A stretch of 64,000 bases of DNA, from contig NC_092350.1 of NCBI RefSeq assembly GCF_963676685.1, positions 8,731,486 to 8,795,485 on the forward strand, given 5' to 3'. The notes under the pieces are model-generated. The model ran no database searches. It was not told where the DNA came from and worked only from the letters and a program-made list of their open reading frames with translations. The position numbers were made by a program, and so were the translations under genes. The stretch comes from Mytilus edulis. Taxonomy: Eukaryota > Mollusca > Bivalvia > Mytilida > Mytilidae. Positions 34,101 to 43,592 of the stretch are shown in pieces. The stretch's first letter is position 1, and every line of letters begins with the position of its first letter.

Positions 34101-34456
34101 ATTGTACAATCTCGAACCTCTATTTTAAAAGTGTCCCATAAAGTAGCTAGATTTATTGAATCATTTGCTTTAATTTTATAGTTGTTAATTAGATTGTATA
34201 TTATTTTTAGGTAGATTTCGTCGTTTAAAACGCTACTATTTAATTTCCAGTATCCGCGTCCTTTATTATTTCTTGATATTTGTAATTTTAAAGATACACT
34301 ATTATGGTCAGTGTATTGAATAACAATTGGTCTAATATCACAAGAGGAGCAATTTTTTTTAATTTCAGTACTAACAAGGAAGTAATCAATTCTAGTGGCT
34401 TCTGTTTTATTTCTTTTACACCATGTGAAGTGAGTTTTATCTCTGTTTTTTTTCAC
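31175..34456 (-). CDS. LINE ORF2, end of endonuclease plus reverse transcriptase
   Basis: 1093 open codons. The first about 50 residues complete an APE-type endonuclease (RIDYFLVS, then DHNSVSL). Next come the RT blocks: NNYRPITLLNYDVKLLTYAL, KGYIKNRYIGFNIRQ, FVDFSKAFDSLEW, RGIRQGCPIS, and the catalytic LADDT at residues 530-534 (aspartates at 32858-32863). Near the C-terminus is a zinc motif C-x2-C-x7-H-x4-C (CNFCKEIDNYKHFFITC). The block order and style fit the L1/Tx1 group. The frame opens at GTG after a frameshift, so this is not the true start. The sequence is otherwise open and looks young. Confidence 0.9.
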   Translation of the reverse strand: MKKNRDKTHFTWCKRNKTEATRIDYFLVSTEIKKNCSSCDIRPIVIQYTDHNSVSLKLQISRNNKGRGYWKLNSSVLNDEIYLKIIYNLINNYKIKANDSINLATLWDTFKIEVRDCTIQFCKLKALNKKDSINVLENQLKQLNNEIHTTNIRVNDYETNTSQIEKIEKVEQELGNLYNEKIKGNQIRSRVKWIEEGEKNTSYFLGLEKARQCKKTITRLYDVNNNIITDQEKILNLEVNYYKTLYSSTKPDVEDTKKYFNNIKKCPKLSDSESDLCEGKITVQECTDAIFKMKLNKAPGLDGLNVEFYRKFWEKIKDLIVSVFNFCYKKGELSTSQKIGAISLIYKKEDPLSLNNYRPITLLNYDVKLLTYALAQRLKQVLPKIIHTDQKGYIKNRYIGFNIRQIQDIIDYSENFKVDGAILFVDFSKAFDSLEWNFMSETLVKFGFKSSFIRWIQTMYTDIKGCILNNGWVSSSFNIFRGIRQGCPISSLAFVLVVEIMAIKLREDNNLKGLEVKLDGKNCSLKICQLADDTTLFLKSPKDVSLAMNIIETFGSLSELQLNRNKTEGFWLGKLKHSRDKFENINWKTDNIKSLGFYFGYNNQDCQKLNTDKQLKKCEKIISNWMKRNLTLIGKIIVVKSLILPNLTYIASNMYISKEIIQKFKTLVYNFIWNGKKDKVKRATLCKNYLEGGLKMIDIDLYLKALQIRWILKLKQNSGDNWSIIPQAYLNKFGKNLLIFQMNIKNVNMLDKKIFKSLPQFYQQLIKTWINVKGGQTKIPQSFLDIRKQILWGNHNIQTKGKHLLFTKWIEHNILYVNDILDERGHISENKILLKLKDKRDWIRELSLLKKAIPKHWQNILKQESSFKTKVNIKKTKNLQILLNHNIYPEMGNKEIYSILIAPYKQEKPVGILKWERIFEENLNMKFKSTLNFIFNYLENNKFKMFKWKLLNFILPCNDLLAQWKVLENNSCNFCKEIDNYKHFFITCPYNNTYWQEIYKLLLYLQIDRHILRLENLITGYKMADVKYFDINTLITVIFFSIYKAHFVSNKKETKIEIFKIFKKEIYDIIRLNAIRNIETGNMLLKTSVYCNL

Positions 34457-35009
34457 GCCATATATCTTTTAATTTTAAAGATTTAATTAAAGTTTTAAGT
34501 CCGCAGACTGGTTTATCAAATTTTATTCTTTTATTTTTACTTTTAGTATCTTTTTCAGATAAAATATCGTTAAAGTCTCCTCCTATTATTAGTTGTCCAA
34601 GACTATATTTATCTATAAAAGTTTTAACTGTTTTAAAAAAAATGTTTCTTAGCTTAGTATTATTTGGTGCATAAACGTTTGCAATTGTAAGTATGCTTTC
34701 GTCAATTTCTATATTTACGAGAAGAAGTCTTCCATCTTTATCTTTATAAAAGTCAATAAATTTGTAGTTAAGCCTACTTTTTAACCATATAGATACCCCT
34801 CTAGCATTGCTCTGACCATTACTGAAGAATAATTCACCTTCAAACTCTTTTTTTAAAGATTCTTCTAAGTTGTCAGTAAAGTGTGTTTCTTGTATTAGGA
34901 GAATATCACATTTTTGTTGTTTTGTCCATTCAATTAGTCTTTTTCTTTTTTCAGATTGCTGTAATCCCTTAGCATTAACTGTACAGATGTGAAGTTTTTG
35001 ATCAGCCAT
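34437..35009 (-). CDS. LINE ORF2, N-terminal APE endonuclease
   Basis: ATG at 35009-35007, 190 codons. Endonuclease motifs: VNAKGLQ near the start, LLIQETHF with the catalytic glutamate, NVYAPN, and GGDFND. It runs off frame at an 8-base A run (T8 on the given strand at about 34446-34453). A single-base length change there would join it to the RT frame. It acts in cis to nick target DNA. Confidence 0.85.
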   Translation of the reverse strand: MADQKLHICTVNAKGLQQSEKRKRLIEWTKQQKCDILLIQETHFTDNLEESLKKEFEGELFFSNGQSNARGVSIWLKSRLNYKFIDFYKDKDGRLLLVNIEIDESILTIANVYAPNNTKLRNIFFKTVKTFIDKYSLGQLIIGGDFNDILSEKDTKSKNKRIKFDKPVCGLKTLIKSLKLKDIWREKKQR

Positions 35010-35014
35010 AATTG

Positions 35015-36259
35015 TTAATGTAAAAAGGTAAGTTTATGTTTGGGGAACCCCCATCTATTGATAGTATCAATTATCGATTTTATTCTTTCTGTTACCAGTT
35101 CACGAGTATTTACTTTATTCAACAGGTGAATAATTATCGGCAGTTTTGCTGTACTTTTAGCATTACATTCTTTATACTTTCTACAAAGTGCACATGGTTT
35201 TACTATAAGAAGTGATCCTACATAAAAACATATTAAATAGTGATCAAATTTAATCACAATAATTAGATACACAGTATCAATAATGTTTAGCTTTACGGTA
35301 TTATGTAAAAGAATATTACACAATGTTGTTTTCAAATTGACAATACATACAGTTTTTACACATGATGACCTCGCCTTACGGGTCATTATTTGGGTCAACA
35401 ACGTGACTTTGTTTACAAACTGAGCTGTGACAATCATATACCACACACAGTTTGTGAAGACAATAATTGAGAAATAAATTTTACTCAATACAAAAATAAT
35501 ATAAATATTACAATAATTCTGTAGAGACAAATATTTACATGAATATATTATACAAAAGATATATTTACATAGTTTACAGTAGATAAAGATAATTAGTTCT
35601 TTATGTAAATATGTACATTTTTTTTTATCAGTACTATATGTGTTTCTTTTGTCAGGTCTTAATCGTAATGTTTTATTATTCTCATGCTTCTTTGCTTTTA
35701 ATTTGCTAAATTGTTTTTTATAGCTGTTGAATGCTAAAAAAATTATGAATTTTTTCAGGAGATATATGTAATGGTTTGCATTATGAAGTGGATTATATCT
35801 GTTTACCAGTTTGGACTCAAAGCTTTGCACATAATTTAGATACGAAGTATGAGCATATATGGAGCTATAAGTGTGATTCTGTATGGGAACATCTGTTGTC
35901 AATTTACTTATAAATTTTTGTGTGCAAAAGTGTGTCTGTTGCATATTTGTATACAGAATTAATAAAAGATATGCGTGTTCATTTTGTGATCTAAGAAGAA
36001 GAATTTTGAGGCACATCTGGATTAATTGGAACTGTAGTGAGAAAAGTGCGAACTTTATATAAAAGATGCAATTCACCAAAGATATATATTGTGAAATATG
36101 AGTGTACCTATGACTGCATGTATATCGAGTGGTACTAAATTCAACTCTACTGTGAATGAGTTTTGTTACACATGTCATCATGATTATACACAAAATAAAT
36201 ATCACTGAACATGTATTACAGTATAATAATAAACTAGTTTTACTTTTATTTGTTTTCAT
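35015..36259 (-). CDS. 414-codon open frame upstream of LINE ORF2, function unknown
   Basis: Opens at an ATG (36259-36257) and stops 5 bases before the ORF2 ATG. It is rich in Cys, Tyr, Ile, Leu and Lys and very poor in Gly and acidic residues, with several hydrophobic stretches. Near the end are CALCRKYKEC and TERIKSIIDTINRWGFPKH. The sense strand is G-poor, which reduces chance stops, but 414 codons in AT-rich DNA is still unexpected. It could be an extra ORF between ORF1 and ORF2, or an antisense frame in the inverted 5' UTR. I do not recognise a family. Confidence 0.4.
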   Translation of the reverse strand: MKTNKSKTSLLLYCNTCSVIFILCIIMMTCVTKLIHSRVEFSTTRYTCSHRYTHISQYISLVNCIFYIKFALFSLQFQLIQMCLKILLLRSQNEHAYLLLILYTNMQQTHFCTQKFISKLTTDVPIQNHTYSSIYAHTSYLNYVQSFESKLVNRYNPLHNANHYIYLLKKFIIFLAFNSYKKQFSKLKAKKHENNKTLRLRPDKRNTYSTDKKKCTYLHKELIIFIYCKLCKYIFCIIYSCKYLSLQNYCNIYIIFVLSKIYFSIIVFTNCVWYMIVTAQFVNKVTLLTQIMTRKARSSCVKTVCIVNLKTTLCNILLHNTVKLNIIDTVYLIIVIKFDHYLICFYVGSLLIVKPCALCRKYKECNAKSTAKLPIIIHLLNKVNTRELVTERIKSIIDTINRWGFPKHKLTFLH

Positions 36260-36436
36260 CGGAGTTACAGCCCTTGACTAAGGTAGCGGGTTGTTTTCAG
36301 ACAAGAGAAAAATTGTAAAATTCGAAGCAGATTACTGATTAACTGCAACATTTTGATGTGTAAGGTTTACCAAAATCATTTCTTTTGACAATTTGCACGA
36401 TCTTAATATACCAGAATATTCTTAAACTCTTGAAAA

Positions 36437-37618
36437 ATGGCAAAATCTAATGAGAGCCAGGGTGAAGAAAAAATGGCGTCGTATGCTGACGTAACCAAAA
36501 CTGATCCAAAGACAATAACCTCTTCAACAATGACTGGAGTCAAACCAGTCTTCGTTCAAGAAATAGATGTATTTGGTTCACTAACAGATCGAGTCACAAC
36601 AAAAACACTGTACCTTACAAATGTTGAAATGTACCAAACCCTAGGTTATTCAGTTGAGGCACGTTCCATCATAGGACTTCAACGAATAAGAGGGCTCTGG
36701 CGAATATACCTCGATTGTGAGTCCGCTAGAGACCATCTTATCTGTAAGGGAGTGGAAATTCGGGGTAAAAAAATCAACATTTACTCAAGAAACCCTCGGG
36801 TAACCATACATGAGAACATAGACACTGTAAGATTGAGAGTGAAAGATGTTCCACTCTCTGCCGATGACGGCCAAATATTAAGAGCTCTAGAAGAACGGAG
36901 CTGTGTAATAATGAACCACTTTAGAGAACGTCTTAGGTATGAGAATGAAATCACAAACTGTCTCACTGGTGATAGAATCATCATATGTCAGGGTCCTTTA
37001 TCCCAAGACATTCCTCGCTCTATTACTATAGGCAAATACAGAGCGACAGTCATGTACCGTGATCAACCATCTACAAGCAATCGTCCCAAAAAGTGCTCGA
37101 AATGTCTAGCTGATGGGCATAATTTTAGCAATTGCCCCAATGACTGGGTTTGCAAATCATGTGGTAAGGAAGGTCATAAACAAATTGACTGTACAGAAAA
37201 TGACCTCCCTGATAACACTCAACATCCTAATGAACATCAAAGCACAAATGAAAACACAAATGATGCTGAGGACACTACTGTAGAAAATGATACAACACAA
37301 CAACCAAATCACACAGATGATCCATCTACAAATAGCGAACATGAATCAACCAGTGTATATGAAGAAGACATTGATATGTCCCAATCAGCAACATCTCTGG
37401 AGGCAGAAAAAAAGAAGAAAAAAAAATCAAAGAAAGAGAGAAAAACAACACAAACTCAAATTACCTCATTTGTATCGGAGCAACAGGAGTCTATATCAAC
37501 TCCGGCTAAACAAAAAAACAACAGAAACGTGGAACGGTCTCCAGTTACCCCGACCCATGTTTTGCATGACAAAGAAGGTGATACCACAGCCAAACGGTCA
37601 AAAACTTTGGCAACTTAA
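36437..37618 (+). CDS. LINE ORF1, RRM-like and CCHC zinc-knuckle protein (inverted)
   Basis: 393 codons from an ATG. Residues about 35-210 look like the RNA-binding, RRM-like part of LINE ORF1 proteins. Two zinc knuckles follow: C220-x2-C223-x4-H228-x4-C233 and C239-x2-C242-x4-H247-x4-C252. The C-terminal third is acidic/Asn/Thr-rich, with a lysine run near 325 and a basic tail. It is intact, with no stops. In LINEs this protein coats the RNA in the cytoplasm. Its strand is opposite to ORF2 because of the 5' inversion, so this copy cannot be transcribed as one functional RNA. Confidence 0.85.
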   Translation: MAKSNESQGEEKMASYADVTKTDPKTITSSTMTGVKPVFVQEIDVFGSLTDRVTTKTLYLTNVEMYQTLGYSVEARSIIGLQRIRGLWRIYLDCESARDHLICKGVEIRGKKINIYSRNPRVTIHENIDTVRLRVKDVPLSADDGQILRALEERSCVIMNHFRERLRYENEITNCLTGDRIIICQGPLSQDIPRSITIGKYRATVMYRDQPSTSNRPKKCSKCLADGHNFSNCPNDWVCKSCGKEGHKQIDCTENDLPDNTQHPNEHQSTNENTNDAEDTTVENDTTQQPNHTDDPSTNSEHESTSVYEEDIDMSQSATSLEAEKKKKKKSKKERKTTQTQITSFVSEQQESISTPAKQKNNRNVERSPVTPTHVLHDKEGDTTAKRSKTLAT

Positions 37619-37694
37619 TAACAACCACTGAAACTAAATGGCATTTATCAGTACTGTATACGTACCAACAAACAGTTTACAGAACATTTATATG

Positions 37695-37704
37695 AATTCT
37701 GATA
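37695..37704. repeat. LINE target-site duplication, right copy
   Basis: AATTCTGATA, matching 30591-30600. After it the interrupted 710 bp repeat unit resumes with 'ttattagcggaagtcaaatt'. Confidence 0.9.
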
Positions 37705-37850
37705 TTATTAGCGGAAGTCAAATTCGTGTTCGAAACCGTGATCAAAAAATATTATGACTGCATCATGATTTGAATGACCGCCCTTTAAGGTAACACAATA
37801 AGTAAGACATATATATTTCAATATCTTGCCCTGTAATGATGAGTTTTGAT
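37705..37850. repeat. Remainder of the third 710 bp tandem unit
   Basis: Matches 29170-29311 and 29880-30020, ending 'tgccctgtaatgatgagttt'. It was separated from 30021-30600 by the LINE. Confidence 0.9.
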
Positions 37851-38039
37851 GATAATAAAGGTTATATACAAACGAACGTGTCTTACTGATACAAAATAAG
37901 AACATGTGGGCAGTACTATGTGGTTAATCAATAGAATCTTTGATAGCTTTGTGACCATTGACAAGCAATACAAAAAGAGGTATATTATGGATTTATGGAT
38001 AACAAAATATAATGAATTCGAAATACATTTTTATACGCC

Positions 38040-38335
38040 CGCAAAATATTTGAAAACAATTAGGGGGGAGGGGAGAGTAAAAAAGAAATTTTTAGGGCAC
38101 AATTATTTCTAAAGATTTCAAATATTAACTGAAAAAATTTCTTCAAATATTTTTTTTTCGCCAAAAAAAATAATTGGGGGGGGGGAATTTTTTTTAGTGC
38201 AGGTCAGTTCTCAACAGCTTAGTGTATTGCACGAAATCCAAAAAAAGGGGGGTAAAACAATTTGTAATTTTGGGATGAGGGGGATCAATTCGCAACAGCA
38301 TGGTGTATTGCACAATAGTCAAAAAAAAATATATA
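38040..38335 (+). repeat. G-run repeat with two short tandem units
   Basis: Runs of G (about 38045-38075, 38175-38185, 38248-38285) alternate with 'agtgtattgcacgaaatcc' and 'ggtgtattgcacaatagtc', which are about 78 bp apart. It looks like a decayed dispersed repeat and is non-coding. Confidence 0.55.
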
Positions 38336-39479
38336 AATTCAAATCATATAACTAATTCTAAGTTCTTTGACTACAGTTATTATGTGTCAGAAACCTTTTA
38401 TTTGTCAAATATTTAATTAAAATCCAAATTAAGACCTGTATCATGTCAATGTTTGTTCCAACTGTTCAGGGTTGGGCCTTTGCGGTTGTATCCAGCTGCG
38501 CTCGGCGAAGCAATTATTATATTTGAGCTGGTAAGAGAATTAACAAGACAACTATTGGGAAATATTGTGGGAATCAAAATATGAATGAAGATGTGTCTAC
38601 GCGAATGAATTATTCAACGCCAACTTTATCCGTTTTATTCTGCACAGCAAAATTGTTCACCTGTCCCGTCCTTGCCATTCTTCAACATCTGTTAGTATAC
38701 AAGGAACGCACTTGTTGAGTGCAAAGTGTATACCAAGTTGGATTGATTGAAAGATGTTAAATGACGGACAATTTTGCAAGTTTTGATAATGTTAGTTTTT
38801 GAATATATGCTACTTGTCATCTCAAATGCTTGACGCTTTTCGTAAATGTATATAGTTGCAAGATTTAAACGTAGATAAAAGTACATGTATGATAAAACAA
38901 TTTCATCAGATGCACCTTGTGCACTTTAAGTTTAGAAAGTTCAAAATCAATAACGCTTTAGAGCATACAACAAAAGGGGCTTAAACAGAACAGGAAGCAT
39001 TATACAGAGCTTGGAAATTAATTGTTCTTACATTTATGTACGTTGCCATCCTTCTTTTTATTCAACTGCAAATAAATCACTCGGCATTGTGATTCTACAA
39101 GGATATTAATCTCCTTTGCTTTCCGTTAAACCACCAAAAGATAACCCTTCTTTGATTTCAACTGAGGTTTTGATTTTGTTAAAACTAATCAAATAATTGA
39201 CAATCAACGAAAAAACGAACCCTTTGAAATGTTAAGCTGTTCTTTCAATGTAATGTATAATTTGTCATATTTATTGTACTATTCTAAGATTCTGTGAAAT
39301 GTGGTCAAAGTGTTAAATATCCTTTGTCACTTATAATGTATTTATTTTTAAATTGAAATTTTTAACACTTTTAAAGAAAAAAAGAAACAAACAATTTTGA
39401 TAATCTTTCGCGTTGTTTGATAAATAATCGCTTCACATGATATTGTTTATCAAACTGACATGCATGGTACTATTTATTA

Positions 39480-40135
39480 GACGTTACTGGCGTTGAACTA
39501 TCTGTCAGTAACTGTGAGTACTCTTATATCTGTCCTTAATGTCTTTTCGTGATGTCTTCCCGATTGTACCACTTTTTGAAATTACGGGTAAAAATGTAAT
39601 GAAATTTTGTGACACCATCACGACATTTTAATACGGGACAACTTGGAATTATTTTGATAGTGATTATTTAATTTTTAAAGAGTGTTAGAGTTAACTAAAG
39701 GGTACTAATGAATGTACCTTTTAAAATTTGAATAAAAACATGAACAAATAATAGTATATCCATATTTCATTTGCACATAGTGAGTACAATTGAAGTATCA
39801 TAAAACATTGAATATAATAAGAAGTCAAAAATTTTAGTCTCAGATGCATATCTTTTAGTTATTTTTTATCGGCTTTTAACTAGCTATTAGTAACTGCGAG
39901 TACTCTCAGATCATACTATGTGTCTTTGTTGTGGTGATGTAAAACTATCCGTCCACGTTTACTCTATGTTTTTGTTAGATGTTTTTCTGTTTATCTGATG
40001 AGATATGGTTAGCTTTCTCAACTGATTTTTAAAGTTTAGTTTTATGTTGTATGTTTCAGCACTGTTCCAGGTTATTGGAAGAGTTGGCGCCTTCAAACAA
40101 GTTTAGCCCTGCATGCTTATCAATACAGAAAATTG
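39480..40135 (-). repeat. Dispersed repeat family A, reverse relics
   Basis: Two starts are visible: 'gcgttgaactatctgtcagt' at about 39490, and 'cttttaactagctattagta' at about 39873, the latter continuing through 'gttttgttagatgttttt'-like sequence to 'ggttattggaagagttggcg'. Both match the reverse family A form at 12300-12870. Confidence 0.7.
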
Positions 40136-40659
40136 TTGGGTTCACGTGAATCTGACGTTTGGTGATTGCAGTCTACAATAGTGCAGATAATGTTGTATTA
40201 ATATTCCCTGACTTCCCTAATAAATTGCAAAGACTTATGGAAACATATCTCTATCAACAAGTCGTGTATACTCTAGAATGAAAATAATTCTTTTTTATTT
40301 AAATTGCATGCATTATTTCTATATTTATTTAAAAACTTTACAGAGAAAAATTTATTAAAATGTCTGTATTGATATCTGTTTTATAGCATAACATTGTAAA
40401 TATATTTCATAAATCATAGATAATACATTTTTTTAGTCAAAAGTGCATTAATTTAATGATTTAAAAATACTTTTTTTTTATATTTTAATAAAAATTAGTT
40501 CTTGTTTATTTAGCAACAGCTTAAACAACAGTTTCCTTGTTTATCTAAGAGCATTTAATTCCACGAAATAATGTGGGACAATGAGAACTTTTCAGGAGGG
40601 ATAATCAGAACTCTAAAATTTAAAAAAAGTGGGTAGATATAATTAACCTGCAACCACCT

Positions 40660-41035
40660 CTCTGTGTTTTTTTAAATGTATTTCTGCTTTGTATCAATCT
40701 GATGAGTTAAGCCCTTTTCAACTGATTTTTGTAATGTTTATGTTGCATTTTGTACACTGGGACAAACCCCGCCACAATCAATATGTGCTGTCCCAAGTCA
40801 GTAATTGAGTGGTTAACGTTTTAAACTGTTTCTCAAATTTGATTTTCGCTTATTGTTTTGCATAGTTCTTGTTGTACAGTTTCACTAATGTCCAAGGTTT
40901 AGTGTAGTGTTTGGCGCCAACAAACTAGTTTAACCCCTCAACAACCTCATGTGCGGTGTCTTATTGTTGTTAAATTCGGTATCATATGGAGAGTTATGAC
41001 ATAGGCAATCATACAACACCTTCTTTTCATAACTA
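40660..41035 (-). repeat. Dispersed repeat family A, reverse relic
   Basis: Includes 'tgatgagttaagcccttttc', 'gtcccaagtcagtaattgag' and 'tatggagagttatgacatag', with an internal rearrangement. Confidence 0.65.
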
Positions 41036-41734
41036 TCGACAGATTCATGTTACACATTGCGGTATGGTATACAGAAAATCTATGCATTTGTAACACTCAA
41101 TATTTCTTATGATAAATAAAGATTATGTGAAGAGCTAAAACTTAAAAATATTCAGCAAGCCCTACTTTTGACACAGAAATTAGAATTCTGACAAAGTTTT
41201 CAAAGTGACTTTCAGACTCACAAGTCGAAAACAAACTGACAACGCCAATAATAATTTTCATTAATGAATTACAAAATGAAACTAGGTTCAAACTTCGTCA
41301 GGCAAAGTAAGACTAGAAGGAATTTGGCTATTTGGTTATGTCCCTCCTCGTTAGAGAGACTCTAACATTTATACTTTTGATATACATCACCAGCTTTCAA
41401 AAGTTTGAATTGAGGTTTTCACTATGTAATAAAAAAAACATGCAGGCGCTTGCTGTCCAATTTTAGTCAGAATGATTATTTTAAGTTGTAGTTTTTTTTT
41501 CTCAGTAATTTCATATGAATCATTGCATGCTGAATATATCGCATGGCCTCTTTATATTAAAGATTCACAATTCCTTTTATTAGGACGTTTGTATTTCGTG
41601 ACATTTAATTCGCTTTACAATGGAAGACAGAAAAAGAAGGGTTTTTATGGTTTTGCGCGGAAAAAAGTATGAAAAATAAAATTCCAACTTACATGGCGTT
41701 TGTTAATAATGTCTGCATCCTGAGAAAAGGACAT

Positions 41735-42013
41735 TTAAGGTGGTATATAACAATAAAGGGAGATAACTCTGTAAACATCAGCACAATAATTGACCATATT
41801 TTATTGATAAGGAAGTAATAAGTTTCTCAATGATCACAATTAGTGTTTGCCAAACTGCTATATATCCAATAAGATCTTTCCGATCAAATGTACTGTTACG
41901 TTTTTTTGGTAATTTCTATATTTTTGCAAAAGGAAAAAGTAATTATTTTGTCAACATTTTATGAAAATTAAAAAAAAACATATTAATTCTAGTCAAGGTG
42001 TTTGGTACCACCA
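41735..42013. mobile_element. TTAA-type MITE, copy 2
   Basis: Begins TTAAGGTGGTATATAAC and ends TTGGTACCACC. The body shares 'agggagataactctgtaaa', 'tgccaaactgctatat' and 'ttttatgaaaattaa' with the copy at 6268-6548. Its termini are more decayed than copy 1, so it is probably older. Confidence 0.75.
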
Positions 42014-42474
42014 TCAGGAGATTTTGTTATTTCGTTGATAACGGTACATGCCCCCGTAGTTTGTAGCGATAAATTTTCCTATCACTCTACTGTGCTAAGA
42101 AGAGAAAGTATCAGTAAGTAATATCAAAGGCTACTTTCGTAAAATAGCGATTATAATTCTTATCAAAATACTAAATGTATTTATTACGAGTACAGAAACA
42201 ACTATAAATTCATTAGTTATTAGAACTTCATTATCATGACATTTTCCTTCAAAGCTATGATTTGTTTTAAATTAATTAACATTGCACAAAGTAAAGTCTA
42301 ATTCGTTCCATTCGAACAGTAGTCGTACTTGTGAGTAAGTTAAACGTCAGTAAAATGACATTTTAATATCTTTCATGTCTTTATATGCAAGGACACATAG
42401 ACAGGTAATGATTGCTTAGGGTGTGCAAGTCAATTCAATGTCTAAATTAATCTGCATTTTATTTTACATTCAAG

Positions 42475-42760
42475 TAACCAAAGATTCAGATATAAAATTT
42501 TAAATTTGCAATTGCCAAGTTTTTAAGTGCCAATCCTACAGATGACCCTGTAGAAACACCAGAAGACAAAAATGACCCAATACCACGTGAGACGAAATGG
42601 ACGAAATAGGTTACAATCAATCATGCTGTTTTAAACGTAACAGCAATTTTCAGAGTGAATATTACTGCTTATCCTCCAAGCGTCACAGGAAGATAACACT
42701 TTGTAACTGAATTCAAATATGGAATCAATAATGGTGTCTTAAAACTGACTTTAGAAAGAG
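42475..42760 (+). pseudogene. Paralogue exon with two in-frame stops
   Basis: Counterpart of minus-strand exon 7. It encodes DDPVETP, DPIPRETKW, a VTAIFRV strand and FVTEFKYGI, and ends TLERG before GT. TAG at 42607-42609 and TAA at 42694-42696 interrupt it, and the first 60 bases align only with a frameshift. Confidence 0.75.
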
Positions 42761-43189
42761 GTACACTTCGGTTGTAACATATTTAGAGATAATTAGACCT
42801 CCTCTAATCTGGTCAGTTATAACATATATATTGTTAAATGCAATTTTTTTTACGAGATATTTAATATATTAATTAAAATAAACTGAGTCAAACGTTAAAA
42901 TAGTGTTCTACACGATGTCATGATTGTATAAAATCCCTATACACCACTAGTGGTAATATGTCATTCTTATTTCTTCGATGAACATGTTTTTCCTTCCTAC
43001 ATGTCCTACAAAAATGTATACTTTGAATCAAAATGCAAAAAATATTGAAAAATTCTCTATTGCAAAAGTCTTTAGAGGCAAGCTCCTTAATGCTCCTCAA
43101 ATAGCACGAAGTTATATTTGGACTCTACATAGCGCCTTCAATTAATTTAAACACACAGAATAACGGATGTGACTAATCAGGAGCATGTA

Positions 43190-43415
43190 AATCAGTGGTT
43201 GTTATTATTTGTCGTATATCATATTATTTAAATTTAATTTTTTTGTTTTTTTGGTTTAACTGTTTAACATTAACTTTTTTGGACCTTTTATAGCTATGCG
43301 AATTGGGTTTTAGTTATTGTTAAGACTTTAGGTCATCAGTATTTTTTAAGTTTTATGTCATTTGGTTTATGATGGACAGGTGTTACATTTGCAATAACAC
43401 CACATCTTCCTAAGT
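43190..43415 (-). repeat. Dispersed repeat family A, reverse relic
   Basis: 'atgtaaatcagtggttgtta', then 'gtttaacattaacttttttg' and 'accttttatagctatgcg', then 'aataacaccacatcttccta'. Only part of the reverse family A consensus survives. Confidence 0.6.
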
Positions 43416-43450
43416 GTATATTAAACAACTCGTATGATACAATTTTGTAG

Positions 43451-43592
43451 GAGAAAATATTACAATACCTCAAATATCTCGTGGTTGTCGAGGTAATAAC
43501 GATTTACCGACACCAGACGAATTTCTCTGCAGGGAATCTAATGTCCAATTTAATGAATGGAATGCACACTTGCCATTTAAACATGAGGATAT
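43451..43592 (+). pseudogene. Paralogue exon, 142 bp, open
   Basis: Acceptor TTTTGTAG, donor GTAAGT. It encodes NITIPQISRGCRGNNDLP, then FLCRESNVQFNEWNAHLPFK. Same length and phases as minus-strand exon 8 (5919-6060). This exon itself is intact. Confidence 0.8.

Larger units (their letters stand above)
30601..37694 (-). mobile_element. L1/Tx1-like LINE, about 7.1 kb, 5' part inverted
   Basis: The element has a poly(A) tail (T20 at 30601-30620 on this strand), a 3' UTR to about 31174, and ORF2 (endonuclease and reverse transcriptase) on the minus strand from 35009 to 31175. ORF1 (36437-37618) is on the plus strand, so the 5' part is inverted. With target duplications at both ends, this is the structure expected from twin priming during target-primed reverse transcription. 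The insertion interrupts a tandem repeat unit. Confidence 0.9.
38336..41734. other. No gene seen; contains family A relics
   Basis: This is where 5' exons of the plus-strand paralogue would be expected (signal, EMI, EGF). I could not find any, so they are lost, too diverged, or absent. Family A relics at 39480-40135 and 40660-41035 are listed separately. Confidence 0.45.
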
